In this document: one piece after another, positions 13,601 through 23,964 of the stretch
Numbering within the stretch: position 1 is the stretch's first letter
Layout of the letters: the number at the start of each line of letters is the position of its first letter
DNA from: Sanderia malayensis
Lineage: Eukaryota > Cnidaria > Scyphozoa > Semaeostomeae > Pelagiidae
Length of the DNA stretch: 64,000 bases
Reading direction: 5' to 3'
Assembly: GCA_013076295.1 (NCBI GenBank)
Contig: RQOL01000699.1
Location: forward strand, 4,092,001-4,156,000
Notes under the pieces: model-generated
Database searches by the model: none
Told to the model about the DNA's origin: nothing
The model's input: only the letters and a program-made list of their open reading frames with translations
Made by a program: the position numbers and the translations under genes

Positions 13601-13720
13601 TATTTGAGCATCACTGAAAGCTGTTTCCATACACAATGTAATCAGCAAGATATACGGCAGATTCTTTACAGCCACCATCTTTTTCATTTCCGATTCTTCT
13701 CTTTGATCGACTCTTTGCAT
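7659..13720 (-). CDS. RYK: RYK/Derailed Wnt co-receptor pseudokinase
   Basis: RYK is a single-pass membrane receptor that binds Wnt through an extracellular WIF domain. Exons in coding order: 13561-13720, 12734-12879, 12517-12643, 12071-12217, 11910-11942, 11720-11755, 11360-11519, 10580-10650, 10372-10461, 10178-10261, 9523-9722, 8749-8858, 8465-8624, 7659-7907. This gives 590 codons, close to the roughly 600 of human RYK. Seen: a signal peptide (the Met at 13687, beginning MKKMVAVKNLPYILL, may be the true start); the WIF start INLFISNKQSKQLIG; a membrane segment VFYIAVGVACSTILIIAIAV; the beta-3 lysine in VFIKTV; the catalytic loop HKDVATRN in place of HRDLAARN; and DTA (in ITDTALARD) in place of DFG, the family's pseudokinase hallmark. 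The C-lobe reads PVRWMAVESL and FTVMACCWAL. The usually invariant Asp of helix F (SDVW) is Val here (ASVVWSYG). Confidence 0.95.
8955..9346. mobile_element. TIR element with poly-T/A ends, in RYK intron
   Basis: CACTTTTTTTTTTAATAAGCAAC at the left is mirrored by GTTGCTTATTAAAAAAAAAAAGTG at the right, flanked by TTA/TAA. GTTGCTTAAA words recur inside as sub-repeats. No ORF is present. Confidence 0.85.
9872..10145. mobile_element. MITE family A, copy 2 (RYK intron)
   Basis: Complete copy about 274 bp long, with TACCGTAAGTCCTCGAATAAG at the left and CTTATTCGAGGATTTACGGTA at the right. It sits in the intron between RYK exons 10178-10261 and 9523-9722. Confidence 0.92.
10820..11005. mobile_element. 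MITE family D (AGTCAA/TTCGAAC ends), degenerate copy
   Basis: GGAGTCAAATCTGCATATC followed by CGTGTAATTCGAACTC and CCAGAGTGTTCGAAGTAT matches, in reverse orientation, the better copy at 52551-52733. It lies in the RYK intron upstream of exon 10580-10650. Confidence 0.7.
12280..12450. mobile_element. MITE family E (CAGTGGAACCTCTAT end)
   Basis: The segment starts CAGTGGAACCTCTATTAAGG and continues through GACATCTATAAACAATGGAC to GGTGTCCGTTATATTGAGC. The same words occur at 19600-19800 and around the nested insertion at 21659-22018. Confidence 0.65.
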
Positions 13721-14270
13721 GGGGTATAAACAAATCCCAGCATGATCAAATAGCCCCCCCGGAAAATAATTTCAAGGGAAAAGGATAAATTTGGAGTTAA
13801 GTGATGCATACGGGGGTTGTATGCTGTCATATGATCAAACAAGAGATCAAAATCTAGCACTGAATTTTCTCAACTTTTTGACCAGCCGATTATATTGCTA
13901 GAAATCTTATAAAGGATTTTTCAAAAAATGTGCGGATAAGGTAAAAAAAAGAATACATATTCATCGTGAAATACAATTATAATACCATTGGCATTGCAGC
14001 ATTGTATTGGTTGGAATAAAAACAAATTCAAGAATTTATTACTAAAAATGCAACATTTATAATGATTAATCACTTTAAAAGAAATACCATAATAATTATA
14101 GATCATACATAAAGAAAACAAAATAATAAGCATTATTTTCATTACGTTAGATTTCAGATATGGCATTAGATTACGTTAGATTTCAGATATTCCATAAAAA
14201 CTTGACAAACGCATAAATAAAATATAACAACAATTATTATTAAATATTTCCGATAGCATAGAGTGGTAAT
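13721..14270. promoter_or_regulatory. RYK 5' flank / TXNDC16 3' flank
   Basis: 550 bp separate the RYK start from the TXNDC16 stop, both on the minus strand. The segment should hold the RYK promoter and 5' UTR and the TXNDC16 3' UTR. It has a C-run near 13755 and a short repeat of ATTACGTTAGATTTCAGATAT at 14143-14190. I see no gene or diagnostic promoter motif. Confidence 0.4.
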
Positions 14271-17200
14271 CTATAGTTCATCCTTGTCCTGGTTCTTCAT
14301 TTGAGCTTCAGGACCTCTTTCATCGTCATCTTCCGGAGTCGTGTCGTCTTGAGTCATGTCGTCTTGAGCTGTGTCGTCTTGAGCTGTGTCGTCTTGGGCT
14401 GTGTCGTCTTGAGCTGTGTCGTCTTGAGTCGTGTCTTCAGACTCGTCTTCAGATTCGCTTTCTGTATTTGCCATGTTAGATGGCTTAGACTTCTCAATTA
14501 GTTCCAAATAGTTATATCCTTCTCTGAGAGGTTTCCATTCCTTATCTTCCAACATTGCTATAACGTGATACGAAATCGAATGTGATAAACACATGTACAC
14601 ACCGTCCTCAACCCCCTAATAAGCTACCCTTTCAAAACGAGATTTTGAATTAAGCTTCCCCGTCTCTATTAAACACCCCATTGCTTACCAGTTGGAGTCA
14701 CTTTGTTTTCAAGACAATCGCCTACCCATTTAATGATCATATCTACATCTTCTTCCTTGTCATACTTGAAGACCGAGCCCTAAAATACACAGTTTGGAAC
14801 AACTAAAACAGACGTAAATAAGCATTGTCTAGCAATATAATCAGCTAAATGGTTGACATAGTACCCCGTTGATAAACATTACTTACCATTGCATGGCTAA
14901 CTAAAACAAGAGCTGCCTCATCAGAGTTCTTCATGTAAGCCTGCATGATCTCGCTTGTCACTGGCTTATCCCTAAGATATGCAGAGACAAGTATGAGCAA
15001 AATGTGATCGAGTGATTCAATGATTATGTCAACTGATTAGATGATCGATCGTGAATACGTTTATGTTTGCCCGTTCAATTATTGTCGTTATAAGAATAAA
15101 TATTTATCGTGTCATGAACAGGAGTGTTTATGAGTGCGACGTTTAGAGACATACTTCTCTCATAAGATGATTAATTTACATACTGTAAATCCTCGAATAA
15201 GCCCCACCTTCGAATAAGACCTTCCCTCGAATAAGGCCCCATCCTGATAATCATTTGCAAGGATATTGAGCCCAAGTTTCCACATATTGAAGTTGTTTAG
15301 TGAATGTATTGCAAATAGCAGCAAGTTTAAACCAATAACTTTATTGATTGACTGCATCGTAAAGCTCTTATTTTGCTTAATATTGAACAATAATCCAGCT
15401 AAAATTTCGTTTTTGCAAATAAGCCCCCAAGAGCTTATTCGAGGAATTACGGTATCCTTGAGGATTCTGAGTGAATGATTGGGATAGTTCCGAGGCTGAG
15501 TGATAAAGTGATTAACTTACATATCCATCCAGGTCACTGAGGTAGACTTTAGCTTGCTTGCCAAGGTGTTCAACATGGAATTCATCGACGTATCATTTGC
15601 CTTCTTGAATTTGATGACGAATGGCTTCTTAAGCATGTTGTATTTCGGGTAGTTCAACGCTGTAAGTTCCCCCTAAAAACAAACGAAAGCAGGATTGTGA
15701 AGGATTAAACTTCGCTCAAAGGAAGCATTGTTTAAGAGAATGGATGATAAATAAATTATAAATATATATATAGAATAGAAACAAGAAAGGAGACAGGCTC
15801 TCTGTTACTTAAAGTTTCATGCTCACGCAATCATCAGACAGACTATTATGAATTACATCCCGATTTACTGAAATTTATTTACAAGCAGGGGTTGATTAAA
15901 ACAAAGGAGTTATTTTTAGAATTAGAGTCAATTACCTACTTAGTGTTCTATTGTTCTTCAAATAAAATTTATTTTCAAATAAATTTCTATTGTTCTTCAA
16001 ATTTTATTTGAAGAACAATAGAACACTAAGTAGGTAATTGACTCTAATTCTAAAAATAACTCCTTTGTTTTAATCAACCCCTGCTTGTAAATAAATTTCA
16101 GTAAATCGGGATGTAATTCATAATAGTCTGTCTGATGATTGCGTGAGCATGAAACTTTAAGTAACAGAGAGCCTGTCTCCTTTCTTGTTTCTATTCTATA
16201 TTGCTCTGTACGTTCGTACATCGAGCACTGTGATGCGGCGTTGACAGCGCAATTGCTATAGAGATAAATATATATATATAAACTTACAAACGATGGTACA
16301 CTGTGTTTTTCGATAAATTCTTTCATATTACTGAAATCTTCACCTTGGACAATGCTTTCGATTGGGTCATCTTGTTTTAATACCGTAAATGATGGCATAC
16401 TTGCATGCATCATTTGGGCACTGTAAATAAAAGCAAATCAATTTAGAAAAATAATGTTAACACCACCGTAAATCCTCGAATAAGCCCCCAGGGGCTTATT
16501 TGCAAAAACGAAATTTTAGTCTGATTATTGTTCAATATTAAGCAAAATAAAAGCTATACGATGCAGCCAATCAATGAAGTTATTTGTTTAAACTTGCTGT
16601 TATTTGCAATACATTCACTAACCAACTTCAATGTATCGATACTTGGGCTCAATATCCTTGCAAATGATTATCAGGATGGGGGCTTATTCGAGGGGAGGGC
16701 TTATTCGAAGGGAGGGCTAACACTTTTTATTTGGCTCTTAAAAAGCCACTAAATGGGAGCAATATTCCCGAAGTCTGTGGGTGGTGTTCTATTGATGAAA
16801 TAAGGAACTAAAAAAAGTAAAGTATCACCTTTGTTGGGCAATACTCCCAGCTACGTAAGCAAAAGCATATTTTCCAAACAGCTCCTGGGCGACATTCTTA
16901 AAAACTGCAAGCTCTGCAAAGAAATTGTTGAAGTATTAAATGGGTCAATCCTTACAAGATGAATAATAATGCACAAAAATCTCAATTAATAGATGATCAA
17001 ATCAAACCTCTATCTTGTTCAGATTTGAAGATTCCTAAAATTGATGCAGAATTCTGCAGAGGGGCTTTCTTGTTGGTAAACATCTTGAAGCTCTCATTGT
17101 CAGTTATTTCTTTTAATACCGGGGCTTGAAACATTTGTATTGATTGCAAAAGTGTATCTGCATCGTAAGCACCAGTGTATGCAATAGCCGGTGCTCCGTT

Positions 17201-20200
17201 TCTGAAATAAATAGGACCAAACTCAAACAAAACATCTTGAATCAGTACCTCTGCGTTTGTACCGCATTAGTACCGCAGCCTTGAATTAGGAATACAGTGT
17301 CAGGATCCAATATGAAGCCGACACCATTGGGTCCAAAGTATCCGCCTCAGAAAGGCTTCAGTATATAATAATGATTCAGTATATGATTATGATTGATTAA
17401 TTATTAATGATGATTAATCATGATTAATGATAAATGATTAATAATAATGATTCAGTATATGATAATGATAGTTCACCTATAAACTTTGATGACTGGATAT
17501 GTGAAGACGTTCTCTTGGTGACAGAGTTTGTCCCATTTGAAGCAATCGACTTTGTTTACAGCTGTTTTGATGACGTTTTCTCTTCGCTCTACTTGATCAG
17601 CGACGTCAGCAAAAGTCTCTCTAAACATGATACTTTTAATGCACCCTACGAAAAAAGAATTAGCTAAAAGAGAAATTCATGCTCAATGTTTCTCAAACCT
17701 TTCCAGATTCGTACAAAAGCAACCAACAAACAAAGCTCGCCTGGCCTGATGTACTCAAATAAAGCTCGCCTGATGTACAGATAAAGCTCGCCTGGTGTAC
17801 TCACAGGGCAAATAAAACAACGTAACCATAAGTTCATTGTCATCTTTAGTCTTGTTGAATATCATTTCAGATAATGAAGTCACGTTGTCATCTTTGATTC
17901 CCTTTTTTATAACCTTGACCGCCATTTTCGCCATACCATCGTCTTCCATCTCGTAAACTGAAAAATGCAGCAATTAAAGATTGTATATCGGATTGCCAGT
18001 TAATGTCAGTTGCGTAAGAGCCAGGGGCAGGGGCACATGAAGAATGCCCATTTTATACATGAAAACAACTCGAAAAAACATTCTGAAATCGTGTTTCACT
18101 TTCTTTAGCAAATTCGAAAAGTAACACGAAGTTGCCCCTAATAAACTTTATAATAACTCCCAGGGGGCGTCCCCTTTCCATCCCAGTTGTTGGCATGCTC
18201 CGGCTCTTCTATGTAACTCGCAGTTACAAGCCAGTCCTTATAATAAAACGTTTCCAGATGTTTCTATCGACGATGTAATTAACCCTACTCAAATTAATCT
18301 TTCAAAACGTCTAACTAAATTTGTTAATTTTAAGAACGTGAATACACTATAATACCCAAATGCTTGGATCCAAAAGGTTTGCAGGTTATTATTTGTTCGA
18401 GAAATCGCATGAGAAATCTAAAATACGAAAGCATGAGGTGAAGTTTTTACGTACGATCTTTTTGATCCGATTCGGAATATTCATTATTTTGGTCATCTTT
18501 TTCATTTTCCTCTGACATGGGATTTCCATCAGCATCAAGGTCAGGTGGAATAGAGATATGATCTGAGCCACTCAAAGGAAGGTATCTCACGCTTGAGCTA
18601 AAAAAATAACAAAAAGATTAAAGAATGAATAATGTAGTGGAATCTCAATAAAACAAAACTTTAATTTAACACTGGAGTTAGTATAATAATTCATATACAT
18701 TTAACTCTGTCTAGCACACCAGGGTCCAGGGAAGCATGGAATGCTCGAATTACAGGAATTTCAAATTATAGAAATTTATTTGTAAGAATATGTTTATTAG
18801 TGATACTTGAAAGGACGGGGAATTCGACTCGAATTGGATAGAACTGGAATTACACAAATTCGGACCATGCAAATTTGAATGTACCATTTAAAAGCACATT
18901 AATAGAGTCAACTCTGTCTAATTCGAACACCCTGGGGAAGCGAGAAAATGTTCGAACTACAAAAAGTTAGAATTATAGAGGCTTTTTTTATAAGAGTTGG
19001 TTCATTAGTGATCCTTGAAAAGACAGAGAGTTTCGTTCGAATTAGATAGAGTTCGAATTACACGAGCTCGAACTGTGCAGATTTGACTGCAGTCTCGATA
19101 TAAACAGGCCCCGTGTAATGATGTAAACGTCTGGTTTCTCAAACTACCTTAATGCAATTTCTCCTCCTCGGCTTAATTTCAATAAACACCTGGTATCTTA
19201 GAGGCATTAAAGTAACTTGCCAAGATCATTTTTACCGTTTGTGACAGAACGTATTTACCATACAAATTCAATAAAGGTATGTTAATAATTACCTGAGATG
19301 AGTTCTTGCAAAATTAAGCATTGAATCATAGTTGACTTCTCCCATTAATTTCAATTCTTTATCATCCTTGACGATTTTAAATCCAGGCAAAGTCTGGGAC
19401 GAAAAAACCAACATAAATTTCCTATCAATCATTCAGTCGTAGCTATTTGTTGCTAAAGACTCAAAATATGGATGCAGTCAACCTTCTAATAGCAGCCACT
19501 TTTGGAGGCAAATGAGAGGTAGTTACTAAACAGAAGTTCGCCCGCCATAAGGGGATTTAGCATGGAAACACGTTTGAGAATGAAGTTCGTAATCGCGAAT
19601 GGGAAGTGGGCCCCTATTTGAAGGTTCCACTGCACAATGACACCTCCATTAACGGAAAACTCTATACAGCGACCGACATCTCTAAACAACGAACAAATAC
19701 TCTCTGTGAAGCAACCTCTATAAAAGGGACACCTCTGTACAACGTACAAAAGCATAGACCACATGTGTCCGTTATGGAGTTATTGTGCCAATGTGCTTAC
19801 GTTTAATTTGGCATCATCTGGGTGATCAGTAAAGTCAACGTATGCAATCGTATAGTCTACATCAAGCACAGAGTACACCAAACTTCTAGCAAGACGACGA
19901 AATGCGATCTTAAACCCAATGCATGCATCCAATTCTGAAAAAAGATTTATACTTATTATACAGTGAAGTTTATTATGATATTTCTTAAAGGGATCGTTGA
20001 AGTAAGGATAAATTGCATTATGGAATAGTGTATAAGACCAAACTATTGACACTAAAACAGATTTTCCAGCGCTGTTAATTATTAGTATTGTTGGTAGATT
20101 TCAACCCTTTCACCTTATTTTGCAAACTATCGGTATATAAACAGCTGTCATTTGATTGAAAAACACGTGTTCGCCATACCGAGAAGCTTTGGGGCTCGTT

Positions 20201-23200
20201 ATGTTGCTACTCTATAATACACTATACTAAGAACAACTATTAATCTCCATTTGGTTTGGATATTTGTGAGTTTTATCTTCTTTGGAAAGCGTGTTATTCT
20301 TGCGGGGTGGGTCCGGATCTAGACTGGTCTACAACTAAGTTTTGACAACTGGAACGGTAGCTATACGTAGCAAAACAATGAATAAATAATAACAAGTTTG
20401 GAGAGATTCGTCTCTGTCTTACCTTGCATGCATCCAGCAGCAATTGTAAGTTGGTTGGTCTGTTTCCATGATTTAATGTTGTCGTACTCAACATTGACTA
20501 TGTCAACTAAAAAACAAATATACAAATGAAAAGAGATGACAAACACGCACAGAAAAGGTATTCAAGATAAAAGAGATTTACTTCGATTCACGAACAGCGC
20601 GATGAAAACGCAACACATACTTATATTTTTATAAGCCTTGTTTGGGTTCTTGCGAAAATCGCTTAATGTTTTCACGAGGTTGTCTTCTGTAAAATCCAAA
20701 TCTAAAGGCCACTGTTCATAGTATCTCTACAAAAGTAAGACCAACAAAATATTACAAGGTTTTAAGAGGAGAGATTTAGAGAAAAAGCATATAAAAATGA
20801 TAACACATGAACTTAATAATGAAGTTTGTATTGAATAATCAATTACATACTTCATCTGACCCCGCTAAATGCGATGGCTGAAAAACCATTGTTGGAAATG
20901 AAGCATGCAGATTTAAACCAAATTTTTCTAATGTATTTTCATCATGTCGTTTTCTGCGAAAAAGAGGAAAAGAATCCAGTGCTACCAAAATATACAAAAT
21001 CAATTTAAAAAAATGGGTTTATTCATACGACTTACAATATGTACTGAATTTCAAGAGTCTAAAGCACTTACGTATCTACCAGAATGAAGTAAAAGCTGTC
21101 ATCAAGTTGCTTTATGCATTCTTGGGCAGCAGGATAAATCAGCTTGATTGTGTTATCAAATAAATATACTTTGTTTATCGGAAACTTTACATCTAATTTA
21201 TCAATCACGTTTGGTCCATCCTTTCCCATGACAACCTAGAATTTGAAAACATTGATGTTGAACTCTTTTTAAGAAAAAACATTGATTAAAAATGCTTCCC
21301 GGCAAAATGAGAAGATTGAACATACAACTCTTTTAACATCTTGAAGTACAAAGAATTGTAGAAGTTCTAAAACACTTTTTGGGCTCTCCTTCTTCTTTTC
21401 AATTCTACAATCTTCTGTTGAGTTTGCTTTTTTACAATTGAAGAACCAAACTGCACCAGAACTTGAAAACAAGATTAGAAAAAATTATTGTTATTGATCA
21501 ACAAAAATTTTTTAATTTTGCGAAAAGTAACATAATGAATTTTGTTTACCTTGGTGGAACTGAAAGCTCATTAGTGATGACAAATTTATATTGTGATCCA
21601 TAAACAAATGCTGCTTCCAAAATATATCTGTGATCTAAAATGAACTAATTTTGCTTATACAGTGGAACCTCTATTACCGTAAATCCTCGAATAAGTCCCC
21701 ACCTTCAAAAAAGCCCTCCCCTCAAATAAGCTCCCATCCTGACAATCATTTGCAAGGATATTGAGCCCAAGTTTCCAGACATTGAAGTTGTCTAGTGAAT
21801 GTATTGCAAATAACAGCAAGTTTAAACCAATAACTTCATGATTGGCTGCATCGTATAGCTTTTATTTTGCTTAATATTGAACAATAATCAGGCTAAAGTT
21901 TCGTTTTTGCAAATAAGCCCCCGGGGCTTATTCGAGGATTTGCAGTAACAGACACCTCTATGAAGCAGACAAAATCATCAACCCTATAGCTGTCCATTAT
22001 ATGGAGGCTCCACTCTACAGTGAAACTAATCGACAAAAATTTATAACGTTCCAGGCTGATATTTCTGCTCAAAATAATAATAGAAACAATAAGCTGTCAT
22101 TTATGAACAACAGGCTGATAAAAAATTCACAGATATTTGTGCATGGAATTTTACTGTAGTCGTTCAAAAGATTGACAATTGTAAGTTGCGAATAGATTTT
22201 GTAGTAGCTGAATACCTGGATCACCAAGCCCTTTGATCAAACCAAGAATGATATCAATATTTCCTTTCGAATCTTCAATTATTTCATTCAAGCGAGGCTT
22301 ATTTTGGACAACTTCAACCTCACTTGATAGCATAAACCTGCAAAAGTGACAAACGTTTCGTCACAGTTCTTGAGACTCAAAGAGAAAATAAAACTAAGAC
22401 AAATAAATGTGTCTTACTGCAATGTATGTGCAACAATATGGTCCACATCAAACAACAACTGTAACTCAAATTCTTCTTCTAACACTGTATCATGCTCTTT
22501 TCTGTAATAAATAATCAAAATCATTTATTTAGTTTAATATATCCAAGTTCAATGTAGTTCAAAAATATGAAAATAGTCTGTAGGAATTGCATACTTGAAC
22601 AGAATAACCTTTCCTCTGTTATTTTCACATTCTTTTTTAAAATTTGAAGACGAGAAGCAGTCAATCTGTAGGCAATAAAAAATTGTCCTGCTTAGTTCAA
22701 AAACGTTTCTTTCGGCAAATCCTATTATTACATTTGAATTCTTTCATCAAGTTGAAAGAAGTAAGAAACAGAAACACCGGAAGAAGAATTTACTTGGTAG
22801 AATTTAACTCCATAATCTTTCAAAACTTGTGCTGCATTCTTATAACTAATATAAAATTGTTTTAACTCGGGCTTATCTGAAAAGTAAGACAAATAAAAGT
22901 AATCTATAATGTGAAAAAGTCATTTGTTATGTAAGAACCCGAGCTATTGGACTGAGAAAGTCTTAAGCAAAAATTTCACAGACCAAATAAGCGAAACGCC
23001 ATTTCATAAACTTCACAAAACAGATAGCAAAACCTTCGATAGCAAAACCTTACCAAAAAATAATAACAAATGCTGTAATTAGTATCGCGAGAGTTACTGA
23101 AGCATACTAGATTTTGTCATTAACTAAATTTTTATCCCAGATGTACATACCCGTTGTCTTCGATAGCATTTTTCCAAAATAAACAGCTGATCCACCAAGA

Positions 23201-23340
23201 TTCTGTTTGGCATTTTCCAAATCAGGCCTATCAGAAATCACTTTGACATCTGCTTCTGCCGCAGTCGCTAAATCAATACACAAGAATACCAGCAGAAAAA
23301 CATATTTCCACATCACTATGTTGCAAGACATGTTTATCAA
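14271..23340 (-). CDS. TXNDC16: TXNDC16/ERp90-like ER thioredoxin-repeat protein with KDEL
   Basis: This large lumenal ER protein is built of thioredoxin-like domains. Exons in coding order: 23151-23340, 22794-22876, 22595-22665, 22418-22501, 22216-22337, 21550-21634, 21326-21461, 21072-21235, 20851-20953, 20621-20726, 20423-20506, 19801-19934, 19293-19393, 18455-18597, 17805-17957, 17477-17645, 17008-17201, 16829-16913, 16288-16420, 15521-15672, 14887-14971, 14689-14779, 14271-14557. The sum is 984 codons, longer than human ERp90 (about 825). Seen: a signal peptide (MWKYVFLLVFLCIDLATAA); family segments LLFDVDHIVAHTL, DHRYILEAAFVYG, FTYPVIKVYR and EDKEWKPLREGYNYL; an acidic linker at 18455-18597; and the C-terminus KDEL. 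No CGHC-type dithiol site is present. The nearest candidate is WCIKS (exon 17477-17645), a CxxS arrangement. The tail carries QDDTA five-residue repeats. The identification rests on remembered similarity along the whole length; other PDI-family relatives are less likely. Confidence 0.88.
14335..14445 (-). repeat. Coding 15-bp minisatellite (QDDTA repeats)
   Basis: The last TXNDC16 exon contains about six tandem 15-bp units encoding TQDD/AQDD-T, giving an Asp-rich tail just before KDEL. Acidic C-terminal tails are common in ER calcium-binding chaperones. The unit number is likely polymorphic. Confidence 0.9.
15181..15454. mobile_element. MITE family A, copy 3 (TXNDC16 intron, inverted)
   Basis: TACTGTAAATCCTCGAATAAG at the left and CTTATTCGAGGAATTACGGTA at the right surround a core reversed relative to copies 1, 2 and 4. 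It lies in the intron between exons 15521-15672 and 14887-14971. Confidence 0.9.
15769..16200. repeat. Perfect 202-bp inverted repeat with 28-bp spacer
   Basis: The arm 15769-15970 is the exact reverse complement of 15999-16200 by direct comparison, with a 28-bp spacer (15971-15998). It fills most of the TXNDC16 intron between exons 16288-16420 and 15521-15672. Each arm contains a hammerhead-like core. Identical arms imply a recent inverted duplication, gene conversion, or a sequencing or assembly fold-back. Confidence 0.95.
16127..16168 (+). ncRNA. Candidate type I hammerhead ribozyme (mirrored on - strand in left arm)
   Basis: Reading 5'-3': helix I strand TCTGT (16127-16131); core CTGATGA (16132-16138); helix II TGC-GTGA-GCA with a GNRA-like tetraloop; core GAA (16151-16153); A15.1 (16154) opening a three-base-pair helix III ACT-TTA-AGT; U16.1 at 16162; the cleavage-site base A17 at 16163; then ACAGA (16164-16168) closing helix I. 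All the conserved core bases I remember are present. Against it, the 10.1-11.1 position is U-U rather than the usual G-C pair. Small helix III hammerheads are typical of Penelope-like elements and retrozymes. The left arm carries the same motif on the minus strand. Confidence 0.6.
16464..16717. mobile_element. MITE family A, copy 4 (TXNDC16 intron, right end truncated)
   Basis: ACCGTAAATCCTCGAATAAG starts the copy and the core is typical. The right side ends after GGGCTTATTCGAAGGGAGGGC without the GAGGATTTACGGTA terminus. Confidence 0.85.
17733..17803. repeat. Three tandem AAAGCTCGCCTGATGTAC units
   Basis: A unit of about 23 bp (AAAGCTCGCCTGRTGTAC plus a short tail) repeats three times directly downstream of the donor of TXNDC16 exon 17805-17957. 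Confidence 0.75.
18251..18352 (+). repeat. Copy of the exon 26949-27052 region inside a TXNDC16 intron
   Basis: TTTCCAGATGTTTCTATCGACGATGTAATTAACCC (described in parts: TTTCCAGATG, TTTCTATCGACGATG, TAATTAACCC) also occurs on the minus strand at the 3' end of the coiled-coil gene exon 26949-27052. Similarity continues past that exon's donor site (CAAATTAATCTTT, TTTTAAGAAC). It is either a duplicated gene fragment or a dispersed repeat that was exonised. Confidence 0.75.
18660..19090. mobile_element. Two MITE family D copies
   Basis: The copy at 18905-19090 runs from AGTCAACTCTGTCTAATTCG to GAACTGTGCAGATTTGACTG, with imperfect inverted ends. A more diverged copy lies at about 18675-18885. A good copy is at 52551-52733. 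All are near 185 bp and non-coding. Confidence 0.75.
19600..19800. mobile_element. MITE family E copy
   Basis: GCACAATGACACCTCCATTAACGG, read in parts, together with GCAACCTCTATAAAAGGGACACC and GTGTCCGTTATGGAG matches the family at 12280-12450. It abuts TXNDC16 exon 19801-19934, ending at its donor. Confidence 0.6.
21659..22018. mobile_element. MITE family A copy 5 nested in a family E element
   Basis: CAGTGGAACCTCTAT is interrupted at TTA by a complete family A element (21677-21945, flanked by TA at 21675-21676 and 21946-21947). The outer element then resumes as ACAGACACCTCTATGAAGC and ends GGCTCCACTCTACAG. The nesting shows that family A duplicates TA on insertion and is younger than family E. 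Confidence 0.85.
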
Positions 23341-23964
23341 TCACAACGGCATATATTTCTAGTTTGGAGTAATCTTATTCGCAAAGTAATCTTATTCGCA
23401 AAGTGAGTAAAAACTTCCTGGAAGCATGAGGAGGTGTGGAAAGATTCTGAATTTTTAGCTTCTATTTGACATTTGAAGAGAGGCTACGATGATTTCAACC
23501 AATCAAATTGATTCGCGTATCAACAATCTTTTGAGAACTTGACCATGTGCACGTGCAATACTTCCTGTGGACTTTCTTGATAAAAAAAAATATACAGGAA
23601 AACTTTCTTCCGTACAGCATGGGTGAATTATAACAAAAAGATAAGAAACGCAATGTTAGAACGAATAACATAGAGTGATTAGCAAATGATTCACACTGAT
23701 TTCAAATAAATTGGGTTGGTGCATCATTGATCAATTATTATTAGATATAAACATCAAATTAACTTCATATCTTGATTTTGAAGATAATAAGAAAACCTGT
23801 ACAAATATAAAGTAACGTGTATTTAAACGGAGGGCTTGCTCTGATTCTTGATTTTTGAGAATATAATATTTCTAGAGTCAAAAAATACTTTTGGGCTCTT
23901 CAGTTATTCAATATAGCTATAGTTATTTTTTAATATTTTTTCATTACTTGAACAGATATCAAAG
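23341..23964. promoter_or_regulatory. TXNDC16 5' flank / coiled-coil gene 3' flank
   Basis: 624 bp between two minus-strand genes. It should contain the TXNDC16 promoter and the 3' UTR of the gene to the right. A direct repeat of GTAATCTTATTCGCAAAGT is seen at about 23370-23405. No clear promoter element or ORF is seen. Confidence 0.4.
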
